Below the pieces are notes generated by a model. The model had not been told where the DNA came from. It worked only from the letters and a program-made list of their open reading frames with translations, and did not search any database. A stretch of 64,000 bases of DNA from Flavonifractor hominis (GTDB taxonomy: Bacteria; Bacillota; Clostridia; Oscillospirales; Oscillospiraceae), in NCBI RefSeq assembly GCF_040095835.1, contig NZ_JBBMFT010000012.1, positions 1 to 64,000 on the forward strand, in the 5' to 3' direction. Made by a program: the position numbers and the translations under genes. This document shows, one piece after another, positions 1 through 10,256 of this stretch (positions are counted from its first letter, which is position 1; each line of letters starts with the position of its first letter).

Positions 1-1
1 C

Positions 2-244
2 ACCCGGGAGCAGCTGGCCGTCATGCTCTACCGCTACGCCGGCTCCCCCGCCACTGAGGGCAGCCTGACCGGCTTTGCCGATGCCGCCTCCGTGTCCGCC
101 TGGGCGCAGGACGCCATGGAGTGGGCGGTGGCCGAGGGCATCCTCACCGGCAAGAACGGCTCTGCTCTGGATCCCCAGGGCACTGCCAGCCGCGCCGAGG
201 TAGCCACCATGCTCATGCGCTTTACTCAGGAACAGGCTGAGTAA
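2..244 (+). CDS. S-layer homology (SLH) domain protein, C-terminal fragment
   Basis: The reading frame is open from the window edge and ends at TAA 242-244, so only the last 80 residues are seen. They hold the end of one SLH repeat (REQLAVMLYRYA) and a complete second one (FADAASVSAWAQDAMEWAVAEG, then ILTGKNG and SRAEVATMLMRF). SLH repeats bind secondary cell-wall polymer and anchor exported proteins to the peptidoglycan surface. The catalytic or adhesive part lies upstream of the window and cannot be named. A strong hairpin follows the stop codon. Confidence 0.85.
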   Translation, partial: TREQLAVMLYRYAGSPATEGSLTGFADAASVSAWAQDAMEWAVAEGILTGKNGSALDPQGTASRAEVATMLMRFTQEQAE

Positions 245-272
245 ACAAGTTCCCTTCTCTACCTTTCCTTTT

Positions 273-305
273 GCCGGACCCCGGAGCAGTGCTCCGGGGT
301 CCGGC
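273..305 (+). terminator. Intrinsic terminator of the SLH gene
   Basis: Perfect inverted repeat with a 15 bp GC-rich stem and 3 nt loop, 28 bp after the SLH stop codon. The following bases are T-poor, so it is a weaker fit to a classical terminator than the next hairpin. Confidence 0.6.
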
Positions 306-322
306 TCATTTATGCAAAAAAA

Positions 323-354
323 CTCCGGGGCAATGCATTCGCATTGCCCCGGAG
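323..354 (-). terminator. Intrinsic terminator of clpB
   Basis: 14 bp perfect stem with a 4 nt loop. Seven A residues at 316-322 on the plus strand give a U-tract for minus-strand transcripts leaving clpB. Confidence 0.8.
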
Positions 355-367
355 GAAATCCGGCGGC

Positions 368-3004
368 TTACTTGGCGTCATCCACCACTTCGCCGGTAAG
401 GACGGTATTGGCATTGACGGTCAGTTGGCCGTCCGCGCAATCCACCGTGAGGGTATCGCCGCTCTGGACCTCGTCGCCGATGATCTTGCGGCTGATGAGG
501 GTCTCAACCGAGTGCTGCACGAACCGGCGCAAAGGACGGGCACCGAAGGCCGGGTCATAGGCGCTGTCGATAATGAAGTGCTTGGCCGCGTCGGTGAGTA
601 CCACTTTGAGCTGCTTTTCGCTCAGGCGGCTGTTGAGCTCGGCCACCAGCAGGTCGATGATGTGGGTGATGTTGTCCTTGGTCAGCGGCTTGTAGAACAC
701 GATCTCGTCCAGACGGTTGAGGAACTCCGGCCGGAAGGAGTGGCGCAGCAGCTCCTGGACCTGGCTCTTGGCCTGCTCGGTGATCTCGCCGCTGGGGTCA
801 ATGCCATCCAGCAGGTACTGGGAGCCCAGGTTGGAGGTCAGAATGATGATGGTGTTCTTGAAGTCCACGGTGCGGCCTTGACTATCCGTAATACGGCCGT
901 CGTCCAATACTTGTAGTAAAATGTTGAACACATCGGGGTGGGCCTTCTCCACCTCGTCGAACAGCACCACGCAGTAGGGGTGGCGGCGGACGGCCTCGGT
1001 GAGCTGGCCGCCCTCCTCATAGCCCACGTATCCCGGAGGCGCGCCGATGAGACGGGACACGGAGAATTTCTCCATATACTCGCTCATGTCGATGCGCACC
1101 ATGTTCTTCTCGGAGTCGAACAGGGCTTCGGCCAGGGTTTTGGCCAGTTCGGTCTTGCCCACGCCGGTGGGGCCCAGGAAGAGGAAGGAGCCGATGGGCC
1201 GGTCGGGGTCGGCAATACCGGCCCGGCTGCGGAGGATGGCTTCGCTGACCAGGCGCACGGCCTCGTCCTGACCCACCACCCGCTGATGGAGGATGTCCTC
1301 CAGGTGGAGCAGCTTTTCACGCTCGCCCTCCATCAGCTTGGCCACCGGGATGCCGGTCCAGCGCTCGATGATGCGGGCGATCTCCTCCTCGGTGACCTTG
1401 TCCCGCAGCAGGGAACGGGCCTTGCTTTCGTTGGCGATGGCCTCCTCGGCCTCCAGCTGACGGCGCAGCTCGGGGATCTTGCCATACTGGAGCTCAGCGG
1501 CCTTGTTCAGGTCGTACTCCCGCTGGGCCTTCTCCAGCTCGGCGTTGGCGGCCTCCAGGTCCTCGCGGAGCTTCTGCACCTTGCCGATGGCGTTCTTCTC
1601 ATTTTCCCACTGGGCCTTCTTGGCGTTGAACTCGTCCCGCATCTCGGCCAGCTCCTTCTGGATCTCGGCCAGATGCTCGCGGGAGATGGCGTCGTCCTCC
1701 TTCTTGAGGGCGGCCTCCTCAATCTCGTGCTGGATGATTTTGCGCTGGATGACGTCCAGCTCGGTGGGCATGGAGTCGATCTCGGTGCGGATCATGGCGC
1801 AGGCCTCGTCGATGAGGTCGATGGCCTTGTCGGGCAGGAAGCGGTCGGTGATATAGCGGTCGGAGAGGGTGGCGGCGGCGATGATGGCGCCGTCCTGGAT
1901 CTTCACGCCGTGGAACACCTCATAGCGCTCCTTCAGGCCGCGGAGGATGGCGATGGTGTCCTCCACCGTGGGCTCGTTGACCATGACGGGCTGGAACCGC
2001 CGCTCCAGGGCGGCGTCCTTCTCGATATACTGGCGGTACTCGTTCAGCGTGGTGGCGCCGATGCAGTGCAGCTCGCCCCGGGCCAGCATGGGCTTTAAGA
2101 GGTTGCCGGCGTCCATGGCGCCCTCGGTCTTGCCGGCGCCCACGATGGTGTGCAGCTCGTCGATGAAGAGGATGATGCGGCCCTCGGACTTCTTGACCTC
2201 GTTGAGGACGGCCTTCAGCCGCTCCTCAAATTCGCCCCGGTACTTGGCGCCCGCGATGAGGGAGCCCATATCCAGAGCAAAGATGGTCTTGTCCTTCAGG
2301 CTGGCGGGTACGTCGCCCTTGACGATCCGCTGGGCCAGCCCCTCGGCGATGGCGGTCTTGCCTACGCCGGGCTCGCCGATCAAAACGGGGTTGTTTTTGC
2401 TCTTGCGGCTCAGGATGCGGATGACGTTGCGGATCTCATCGTCACGGCCGATGACCGGGTCCAGCTTGTTCTGGCGGGCCCGCTCCACCAGGTCGGAGCC
2501 GTACTTCTTCAGGGCGTTGTAGGTCTCCTCCGGGTTGTCGGAGGTCACCCGCTGGTTGCCCCGGACGGCGGTGAGAGCCTGGAGCACGCCCTCCTTGGTG
2601 ATGTTATAAGTGCGGAACAGCTCTTTCAGGGCGCTGTTTGCCGTGTCGATGAGGGAGAGCAGCAGGTGCTCCACCGAGACATACTCGTCCTTCATGGAGG
2701 AAGCGATGGACTCGGCGGTGTTCAGGCACTTGTCCACGTCCTGGGCTACATAGATCTTGCCCTGCTCCCGGCCGGAGCCGGATACCCGGGGCAGCTTTTC
2801 CACTTCCGCCTTGGTGGCGGCGGCGAAGGAGGGCACGGTGATGCCCATGTTCCCCAGCAGCTGGGGGATCAGTCCGGCCTCGTCGCTCAGCAGGGCCAGC
2901 AGCAGGTGGGGCTGCTCGATCTGCTGGTTGCCGTACTCGGTGGCCAGACTCTGGGCGGTCTGCACCGCCTCCAGGGATTTTTGCGTATATTTCTGCGCGT
3001 TCAT
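368..3004 (-). CDS. clpB: ATP-dependent disaggregase ClpB
   Basis: 878 residues, the normal ClpB length. Clp N-terminal repeats cover about 1-145, followed by AAA+ domain 1 with Walker A GEPGVGKT near residue 208 and DELH. A long charged coiled-coil middle domain spans about 410-525; it separates ClpB from ClpA and ClpC. AAA+ domain 2 has GPTGVGKT near 610. ClpB is a cytosolic hexamer that, with DnaK, pulls polypeptides out of aggregates after heat stress. A small XRE regulator ends 28 bp upstream on the same strand, so the two are probably co-transcribed. No CIRCE or clear CtsR box lies next to it, unlike hsp20 nearby. The ribosome site is GGGAG, about 12 nt before ATG. Confidence 0.97.
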   Translation of the reverse strand: MNAQKYTQKSLEAVQTAQSLATEYGNQQIEQPHLLLALLSDEAGLIPQLLGNMGITVPSFAAATKAEVEKLPRVSGSGREQGKIYVAQDVDKCLNTAESIASSMKDEYVSVEHLLLSLIDTANSALKELFRTYNITKEGVLQALTAVRGNQRVTSDNPEETYNALKKYGSDLVERARQNKLDPVIGRDDEIRNVIRILSRKSKNNPVLIGEPGVGKTAIAEGLAQRIVKGDVPASLKDKTIFALDMGSLIAGAKYRGEFEERLKAVLNEVKKSEGRIILFIDELHTIVGAGKTEGAMDAGNLLKPMLARGELHCIGATTLNEYRQYIEKDAALERRFQPVMVNEPTVEDTIAILRGLKERYEVFHGVKIQDGAIIAAATLSDRYITDRFLPDKAIDLIDEACAMIRTEIDSMPTELDVIQRKIIQHEIEEAALKKEDDAISREHLAEIQKELAEMRDEFNAKKAQWENEKNAIGKVQKLREDLEAANAELEKAQREYDLNKAAELQYGKIPELRRQLEAEEAIANESKARSLLRDKVTEEEIARIIERWTGIPVAKLMEGEREKLLHLEDILHQRVVGQDEAVRLVSEAILRSRAGIADPDRPIGSFLFLGPTGVGKTELAKTLAEALFDSEKNMVRIDMSEYMEKFSVSRLIGAPPGYVGYEEGGQLTEAVRRHPYCVVLFDEVEKAHPDVFNILLQVLDDGRITDSQGRTVDFKNTIIILTSNLGSQYLLDGIDPSGEITEQAKSQVQELLRHSFRPEFLNRLDEIVFYKPLTKDNITHIIDLLVAELNSRLSEKQLKVVLTDAAKHFIIDSAYDPAFGARPLRRFVQHSVETLISRKIIGDEVQSGDTLTVDCADGQLTVNANTVLTGEVVDDAK

Positions 3005-3032
3005 GTCGCGTCACACTCCCTTGTAAAGAGAA

Positions 3033-3236
3033 TCAGGATTTTTCCCGCCCCAGCAGATAGTCCACGGAGACCTGATAAAAATCGGCCAGCGTAATCAGAT
3101 GATGGGCAGGGATCTCCTGAATCCCTTTTTCGTACTTATAGTATTGCTGCTGCGTGGTGCCAAGCAGCTTTCCAATGGTTTCCTGGGTCAAATCGCGGTC
3201 CTCCCGCAGGTCCCGCAGTCTGGGGTAGCAATACAT
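3033..3236 (-). CDS. Small XRE-family helix-turn-helix regulator
   Basis: 67 residues, almost entirely one Cro/CI-type helix-turn-helix domain (LRDLREDRDLTQETIGKLLG, then QQQYYKYEKG), with a C-terminal VDYLLGR that is typical of single-domain XRE regulators. I chose the ATG at 3236 over an ATG nine codons upstream because GAGGTGA sits 5 nt before it. It lies directly upstream of clpB on the same strand, so it may regulate clpB or itself. The target is unknown. There is no second domain for a ligand or for dimerisation. Confidence 0.85.
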   Translation of the reverse strand: MYCYPRLRDLREDRDLTQETIGKLLGTTQQQYYKYEKGIQEIPAHHLITLADFYQVSVDYLLGREKS

Positions 3237-3280
3237 ATCATCACCTCGGGGAAACCATAGCATAAATCTGATTGGGTGTA

Positions 3281-3309
3281 TTGACTTTAAACCTTATCAG
3301 ATGTATGCT
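3281..3309 (+). promoter_or_regulatory. Sigma-A promoter for the small cysteine-rich protein
   Basis: TTGACT, 17 bp spacer, TATGCT; the start codon at 3327 follows after a GAGGTG ribosome site. Confidence 0.65.
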
Positions 3310-3326
3310 CTCTGCGAGGTGATTTT

Positions 3327-3533
3327 ATGTCATTGCCCCGGAAGTACATGGTGGAGCAGCGAGTCTGCGGAACCTGCGTTCATTACCGCCAGCATTATGT
3401 CCGCAGCCGGGAGGGATATTACTTCCCTCTGTGGTACGGTCACTGCGTCCTGCCCTGGTCCAGGCATCCCTCGCCGGAGCAGGGGTGTGACCGCTGGGAG
3501 GAAAACGGAAAGGAGCCGGTCAGCCAAGGCTGA
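3327..3533 (+). CDS. Small cysteine-containing protein of unknown function
   Basis: 68 residues with the pattern CGTCVHYRQHYV, YGHCV and a late PEQGCDRWEE, giving four cysteines spaced like a small metal-binding knuckle. The start has a good ribosome site (GAGGTG) and its own sigma-A promoter, so it is very likely real. From memory, similar short CxxC-HYxxHY proteins occur in Oscillospiraceae, but I cannot assign a function. It is divergent from the XRE-clpB pair and followed at once by a shared terminator. Confidence 0.7.
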   Translation: MSLPRKYMVEQRVCGTCVHYRQHYVRSREGYYFPLWYGHCVLPWSRHPSPEQGCDRWEENGKEPVSQG

Positions 3534-3541
3534 CCGGCTCC
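3512..3541. terminator. Hairpin between convergent genes
   Basis: 14 bp perfect stem with a 2 nt core. It begins inside the last codons of the small cysteine protein and faces the end of hsp20. No long T tract, so probably a bidirectional terminator of moderate strength. Confidence 0.55.
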
Positions 3542-3553
3542 CGCATATCCAGG

Positions 3554-3982
3554 TCAATCAATGGCGATCCGACGGGTCTCAGGAACCACGGGGACGGCCT
3601 TGGGCAGATTCAGCTCCAGAATGCCGTTCTGGTAGGCGGCGGTGATGCCGCTCTCATCAATACCGGTGATGTCGAAGGAACGGGTGAAGGAGCCATATCT
3701 CCGCTCTCTGCGGATGTAGTTGCCCTTGTCATCCTTCTGATCCTGATGCTCCTTGTGCTCGGCGGAGATGGTCAGGATACCGTCCTTCACGTCCAGCTTG
3801 ATGTCCTCTTTGTTAAAGCCGGGCAGCTCCGCTTCTAAAACGAACTTGTCGCCGGCGTCCCGGATATCGGTGCGGAACGCGGGCAGGTTGGCGTTGCTGC
3901 TCTGGAAGAAGTTGCGGGTAAAGTTATCAAATGTATCAAACACGTTGTCGTTGTTGCGCTCAAAAGGAAGCATACCAAACAT
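3554..3982 (-). CDS. Hsp20 / alpha-crystallin small heat-shock protein
   Basis: 142 residues, a usual size for bacterial small heat-shock proteins. The alpha-crystallin domain runs about 36-130 (VLEAELPGFNKEDIKLDVKD, ILTISAEH, YGSFTRSFD, AAYQNGILELNLPK), with a short tail RRIAID that could supply the IxI-type oligomerisation contact. It is an ATP-independent holdase that binds unfolding proteins in the cytosol. The ribosome site AAGGAG sits about 8 nt before ATG. About 200 bp upstream is a perfect CIRCE element, with a degenerate second copy closer to the gene, so control by the HrcA repressor is likely. Confidence 0.95.
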   Translation of the reverse strand: MFGMLPFERNNDNVFDTFDNFTRNFFQSSNANLPAFRTDIRDAGDKFVLEAELPGFNKEDIKLDVKDGILTISAEHKEHQDQKDDKGNYIRRERRYGSFTRSFDITGIDESGITAAYQNGILELNLPKAVPVVPETRRIAID

Positions 3983-4025
3983 AATGATCTCTCCTTAGTC
4001 TATGGAATTTGATGGATGAAATACG

Positions 4026-4052
4026 TTAGCAGTCAACGGAATAAAATGCTAA
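4026..4052. promoter_or_regulatory. Degenerate second CIRCE-like inverted repeat
   Basis: TTAGCAGTC, 9 nt, AAATGCTAA: same arm length and same 9 nt spacing as CIRCE. One arm differs from consensus at one position and the other at two. It lies 44 bp upstream of hsp20, between the perfect CIRCE and the gene. HrcA binding is an inference. Confidence 0.5.
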
Positions 4053-4182
4053 TCTTTGCGATTTTCCATGGCGCTCATCCTCTTTCCACCCCATTGATCC
4101 GGGGCTCATCTCGTTTTCTGAGACAAATTATAGGGCGGATCTATGAACAAATATAGTGCAAGATATGTCTAAATTGTAAACA

Positions 4183-4209
4183 TTAGCACTCTATTATTGA
4201 GAGTGCTAA
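4183..4209. promoter_or_regulatory. CIRCE element (HrcA operator)
   Basis: Exact match to the consensus TTAGCACTC-N9-GAGTGCTAA. It lies between hsp20 (minus) and the MATE gene (plus), 15 bp upstream of the MATE -35 box and 200 bp upstream of the hsp20 start. CIRCE normally controls chaperone genes, so hsp20 is the expected target. Confidence 0.92.
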
Positions 4210-4223
4210 AACGAACGTAACCC

Positions 4224-4252
4224 TTTACGGAAGGGGGAAAAAGAGGTATAAT
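4224..4252 (+). promoter_or_regulatory. Sigma-A promoter of the MATE gene
   Basis: TTTACG, 17 bp, TATAAT. Transcription would begin near 4259, which excludes the candidate start codons at 4259 and 4261 and supports ATG 4283. Confidence 0.75.
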
Positions 4253-4282
4253 GCCAGCGTGTGTCTGAAAAGGAGTGTGTTT

Positions 4283-5671
4283 ATGAGAAGGACCAACGAC
4301 CTTGGCCGGGACCCGGTGTTCCGGCTGGTGTGCCGCCTGGCGATTCCCACCATGCTGGCCCAACTGGTCAGCGTGCTCTACAGCATCGTGGACCGCATCT
4401 ATATCGGAAACATCCCGGAGATCGGGGACCTGGCTCTGGCGGGGGTGGGGGTGTGCGGCCCCATCGTTACGCTGCTGAGTTCCTTTGCCTCCCTGGTAGG
4501 GCTGGGGGGATCCCCCATCCTGGCCATGCGCATGGGGGAGGGGAAGCCCAAAGAGGCGGCCCGGGTGCTGTCCAACAGCTTTTTGATGCTGCTGGTGCTC
4601 TCCGGCGCGCTGACCGCCCTGTTCCTGCTGAGCAAGGAGCAGCTGCTCATGTGGTTTGGCGCCAGTGAGGCCACCTTTGGCTACGCCGATACCTATCTCA
4701 CTATTTATACCGTGGGCACCTTTTTTGCCCTGATGTCCACAGGAATGAACAGTTTCCTCATCGCCCAGGGCTTTTCCGGGCTGGGTATGGCCACGGTGAT
4801 GCTGGGAGCGGTGCTCAACATCATTCTGGACCCCGTCTTTATTTTCGCTCTGGACATGGGAGTGGCCGGGGCGGCAGTGGCCACGGTGCTCTCCCAGATG
4901 GCCTCGTGCGCGTTTGTACTCAGCTCCCTGCTGCGCCGGAAGATGCCGGTGCGCCTGGGCTGGGGCGGGTTTGACTGGGCCGTGATGCGCCGGGTGCTTC
5001 TGTTCGGCCTGTCTCCCTTTTTGATCATCGCCAGCGACAGCGTGCTGCTCATCGTGCTCAATACGGTGCTCCAGCGCTACGGCGGGCCTGAGCTGGGAGA
5101 CACCCTGGTCACCTGCGCTACCATCGTGCAGAGCTATCTGCTGCTCATCACCATGCCCATGGGTGGGCTCACCCTCGGGACCCAGCCGGTGATCAGCTTC
5201 AACTATGGCGCGGGCAACGCCGGGCGCATCAAAACCGCCATGAAGTCCATTGTGGGATTGTGCCTGACCTTCTGCGCACTGATGACCGTGGTGACCTACA
5301 CCCTCTCGCCGGTCTTTGTGCGCCTGTTTACCCAAAACCCGGAGCTGATCGAACGCTCGGTGCGCTACATCAAGGTCTTTACCGCCATGATCCTGCCCCT
5401 GGCCGTCCAGTATCCCCTGGTGGACGAGACCACCGCTCTGGGGCATGTGCGCCTGGCCCTGTTTTGTTCCATGTTCCGCAAGGGCATTTTCCTGGCCTGT
5501 CTGCTGCTGCTGCCCGCCCTGGTTTCCGCTGAGGCCACCTTCCTGTCCGAGCCGATTGCCGACGCCGTGGCCGCAACTGTTACCACTTGTCTGTTTTGTT
5601 ATTTTTTTCCAAAGATTTTGGCACGCCGAGCGGCAGAAGATACAAAAAGTACAACACATTTGTGCGAATAA
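4283..5671 (+). CDS. MATE-family multidrug/sodium antiporter
   Basis: 462 residues with about twelve hydrophobic segments arranged as two six-helix halves. The N-terminal pattern is DPVFRLVCRLAIPTMLAQL, then YSIVDRIYIGN and LAGVGVCGPI, which are MATE hallmarks of the MepA/DinF side of the family. These carriers export cationic drugs or metabolites in exchange for sodium or protons. The substrate cannot be read from sequence. ATG 4283 has AAAGGAG 8-9 nt upstream and fits the promoter. The perfect CIRCE lies just upstream of its -35 box, so HrcA might also influence it. Confidence 0.93.
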   Translation: MRRTNDLGRDPVFRLVCRLAIPTMLAQLVSVLYSIVDRIYIGNIPEIGDLALAGVGVCGPIVTLLSSFASLVGLGGSPILAMRMGEGKPKEAARVLSNSFLMLLVLSGALTALFLLSKEQLLMWFGASEATFGYADTYLTIYTVGTFFALMSTGMNSFLIAQGFSGLGMATVMLGAVLNIILDPVFIFALDMGVAGAAVATVLSQMASCAFVLSSLLRRKMPVRLGWGGFDWAVMRRVLLFGLSPFLIIASDSVLLIVLNTVLQRYGGPELGDTLVTCATIVQSYLLLITMPMGGLTLGTQPVISFNYGAGNAGRIKTAMKSIVGLCLTFCALMTVVTYTLSPVFVRLFTQNPELIERSVRYIKVFTAMILPLAVQYPLVDETTALGHVRLALFCSMFRKGIFLACLLLLPALVSAEATFLSEPIADAVAATVTTCLFCYFFPKILARRAAEDTKSTTHLCE

Positions 5672-5736
5672 AATGATTTGTTACCAACTTCTCTGTGGAA
5701 TCTGCAAATACCATGCAGACAGCATACCTCTTTATA

Positions 5737-5765
5737 TTGATTTCTCAGCAGACCGGTGTTACAAT
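5737..5765 (+). promoter_or_regulatory. Sigma-A promoter for the 87-residue protein
   Basis: TTGATT, 17 bp, TACAAT, 33 bp before the ATG at 5799. Confidence 0.7.
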
Positions 5766-5798
5766 AAAGAAAATTGACCCCGGAGGGAAGAAAGGGGA

Positions 5799-6062
5799 AT
5801 GTCCATGTGTGAGCATGGGGGAGCATGGGATCTGCTGGAGTGGCTGACACAGGAGACGAACTGTCCGTATTTGTCCGACCTGAAGCAGCAGACGTACTGG
5901 CCCGCATTGCTCCGTGCGTTGCACAGGGCGCCCAGGGACAGGTGGCCTCTGCGGGAGTGGCAGGATGCGTGTCAGTATCTGGTGGGCGCCTGCGCCTGCG
6001 CGGAGAACGAGGAGCAGGCCCGCGCCTGTTTGGAAGAAAAGCTGAGCCACCCGCGGACATAG
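5799..6062 (+). CDS. Small acidic/cysteine-containing protein, unknown function
   Basis: 87 residues. It has its own sigma-A promoter, a GGAGGG ribosome site and a strong terminator, so it appears to be a genuine single-gene transcription unit. It is rich in Trp, Cys and Leu, with amphipathic helices (WDLLEWLTQE, YWPALLRALH, REWQDACQYLVGACACAENEEQARACLEEKL). No signal peptide or membrane segment is seen. An alternative ATG lies two codons downstream. I do not recognise the family. Confidence 0.7.
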   Translation: MSMCEHGGAWDLLEWLTQETNCPYLSDLKQQTYWPALLRALHRAPRDRWPLREWQDACQYLVGACACAENEEQARACLEEKLSHPRT

Positions 6063-6082
6063 CACGATCAAGTCAGTCATAT

Positions 6083-6118
6083 AAAAAACGCCCGGCGCAT
6101 CTGCGCCGGGCGTTTTTT
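6083..6118. terminator. Bidirectional intrinsic terminator
   Basis: An 11 bp GC-rich stem extended by A6 and T7 tracts on the two sides. It serves the 87-residue gene on the plus strand and kal on the minus strand. Confidence 0.9.
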
Positions 6119-6127
6119 TATGTTGTC

Positions 6128-6529
6128 TCAGGGTTCCTTGCGCTGGCACTTCTTGGGCGTTACGCAGGTGCCCTCCGCAATGGCCACCACGATGGGCTCA
6201 TCCAGGAAATCAGCGGCAGAATCGCTGATGTCGGGCCGGGGAATGGCCACCTTGCGGGCTTCAAAGCGCATCTTGCGGGACGTGTTGCCAATATGGGTGA
6301 TCTCGCCATACGCCTCGATGAAGTCGCCCGCGTAGACGGGGGCCTTGAACTCGATGTTGTTGTAGGCGCAGAACAGCCCCTCATCCCCGTCGCACTTGAT
6401 CAGCAGTTCGGTGGCCACATCGCCGAAAAGATGTACCATGTGGGCGCCGTCGACCAGGTTGCCGCCATAGTGGGCGTCCTTGGCGGACATACGCAGGCGG
6501 ATCATAGAGGTGTACTTTTTCTCTTCCAT
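6128..6529 (-). CDS. kal: 3-aminobutyryl-CoA ammonia lyase (hotdog fold)
   Basis: 133 residues. The core (SMIRLRMSAKDAHYGGNLVD, LFGDVATELLI, DGDEGLFCAY, APVYAGDFIEAYGEI, SRKMRFEARKVA) matches my recollection of Kal, the small hotdog-fold enzyme that removes ammonia from L-3-aminobutyryl-CoA to give crotonyl-CoA in clostridial lysine fermentation. The fold and the AHYGGNLVDG stretch are clear; the exact substrate is inferred. The partner genes (kamA, kamDE, kdd, kce, butyryl-CoA dehydrogenase) are not in this window, so this copy stands alone, with its own promoter and terminator. The ribosome site is AGGAGTG. Confidence 0.85.
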   Translation of the reverse strand: MEEKKYTSMIRLRMSAKDAHYGGNLVDGAHMVHLFGDVATELLIKCDGDEGLFCAYNNIEFKAPVYAGDFIEAYGEITHIGNTSRKMRFEARKVAIPRPDISDSAADFLDEPIVVAIAEGTCVTPKKCQRKEP

Positions 6530-6593
6530 TTGGATTCACTCCTGTTAAAAATTTGTAGAAGCCAGACAAAAAACGGGCAGAAATCCTGTCATT

Positions 6594-6622
6594 ATTGTAC
6601 GTCTCTTTCAACAGCTTGTCAA
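6594..6622 (-). promoter_or_regulatory. Sigma-A promoter of kal
   Basis: On the minus strand: TTGACA (consensus), 17 bp, TACAAT. Confidence 0.8.
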
Positions 6623-6646
6623 CAGGAGAAATAGTGGCGGTGCAAA

Positions 6647-6681
6647 ATGCCCGGTCCCGGCGGTAGAGCGGGACCGGGCAT
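6647..6681 (-). terminator. Intrinsic terminator of the ECF S-component gene
   Basis: 13 bp perfect stem with a 9 nt loop, 9 bp after the gene on the minus strand, followed by a short U run. Confidence 0.7.
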
Positions 6682-6689
6682 GCCGGAGA

Positions 6690-7259
6690 TCAGGCCAGCT
6701 TCAGGTGGGCCCGTTTGAGAGCCGAGCGGATGGCCATGCACAGGATGGGGGCGGCCACCAGAGCCACGGCGGCGTTGAAGATGGAGGCGGGCACCTTCAG
6801 AGGCAGCGTGGCCAGGGCTGCGGCAGGCTGCAGGCCCTCCACAAGCAGGCCGTTGTAGAAATAGCTCTTGGTGAAGTAGAGGATGTAGTAGGCAATGCAT
6901 CCCACCACGGCACCGCTGACGCAGCGGGGATAGGTGGGCTCCTCCCGGTGGGCGGCGTTGTGCATCACCAGACCGGCGGCCAGACCCATGGCGCCCTTGG
7001 TCAGGAAGGTGAGCCAGCACTCCGAGGCGAACAGCGGGTTGGTCAGGTCATACAGCGCCGAGCCCAGGCCCGCAGCCAGGCCGCCCACAGGCCCCAGCAG
7101 AAGCCCGGAGAGCACACACATGATGTTGGCCAGTGTGAACGAGGTGTTTCCGCCAATGGCGATGGGCATGGTGACGCGCAGATAATTGCTGACGAACACC
7201 AGGGCGGTCATCATGGCCAGGACCGCCAGCTGCAGGACGGTAAAGCGATTCTTTTGCAT
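6690..7259 (-). CDS. ECF transporter substrate-binding (S) component
   Basis: 189 residues with about six membrane segments. The first helix LQLAVLAMMTALVFVSNYL and the GGNTSFTLANIMCVLSGLLLGP segment are typical of energy-coupling-factor S components, which bind a vitamin at the outer membrane face and dock to a shared EcfAAT module. The vitamin (folate, pantothenate or another) cannot be decided from the sequence. No EcfA or EcfT gene is nearby, as is usual for group II systems. I chose ATG 7259 because of its ribosome site and because an upstream in-frame ATG lies beyond the promoter. No vitamin riboswitch is recognisable; an inverted repeat overlaps the promoter instead. Confidence 0.85.
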   Translation of the reverse strand: MQKNRFTVLQLAVLAMMTALVFVSNYLRVTMPIAIGGNTSFTLANIMCVLSGLLLGPVGGLAAGLGSALYDLTNPLFASECWLTFLTKGAMGLAAGLVMHNAAHREEPTYPRCVSGAVVGCIAYYILYFTKSYFYNGLLVEGLQPAAALATLPLKVPASIFNAAVALVAAPILCMAIRSALKRAHLKLA

Positions 7260-7301
7260 AAAACTCACTTCTTTCTTCCATCTTTGATCTTTGGTGGCTT
7301 T

Positions 7302-7330
7302 ATTATAGGACCTATCTGACCCTAATTCAA
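7302..7330 (-). promoter_or_regulatory. Sigma-A promoter of the ECF S component
   Basis: Minus strand TTGAAT, 17 bp, TATAAT, ending about 43 bp before the start codon. Confidence 0.75.
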
Positions 7331-7362
7331 ACATCAGATTTAGAAAATCTAATAAGGTCAGA
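7315..7362. promoter_or_regulatory. Nested inverted repeats at the ECF S-component promoter
   Basis: TCTGACC (7315-7321) and GGTCAGA (7356-7362) form an outer inverted repeat around the palindrome TTAGAAAATCTAA (7340-7352). The left arm falls within the -35/-10 spacer, so repressor binding there would block transcription. The regulator is unknown. Confidence 0.45.
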
Positions 7363-7374
7363 TTGAGGAAAGAA

Positions 7375-7402
7375 CCGCCGCAGACCAACCGGTCTGCGGC
7401 GG
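7375..7402 (-). terminator. Hairpin after uvrA
   Basis: 12 bp perfect stem and 4 nt loop just beyond the uvrA stop codon; the U-tract on the minus strand is imperfect. Confidence 0.6.
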
Positions 7403-7407
7403 AGTGG

Positions 7408-10230
<2,823 letters not shown>

Positions 10231-10256
10231 AGGTCTGTTTTCTCCTTCTTCGGGTT

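Noticed and set aside
3237..3326. CIRCE or CtsR operator for clpB
   Set aside because: Only isolated GTCAA-like bases are present, without the direct repeat of a CtsR box or the CIRCE arms.
4070..4110. Tiny ORF (MSAMENRKD) in the hsp20 leader
   Set aside because: Nine codons with a purine-rich stretch too close to the ATG; no sign of conservation can be judged from one sequence.
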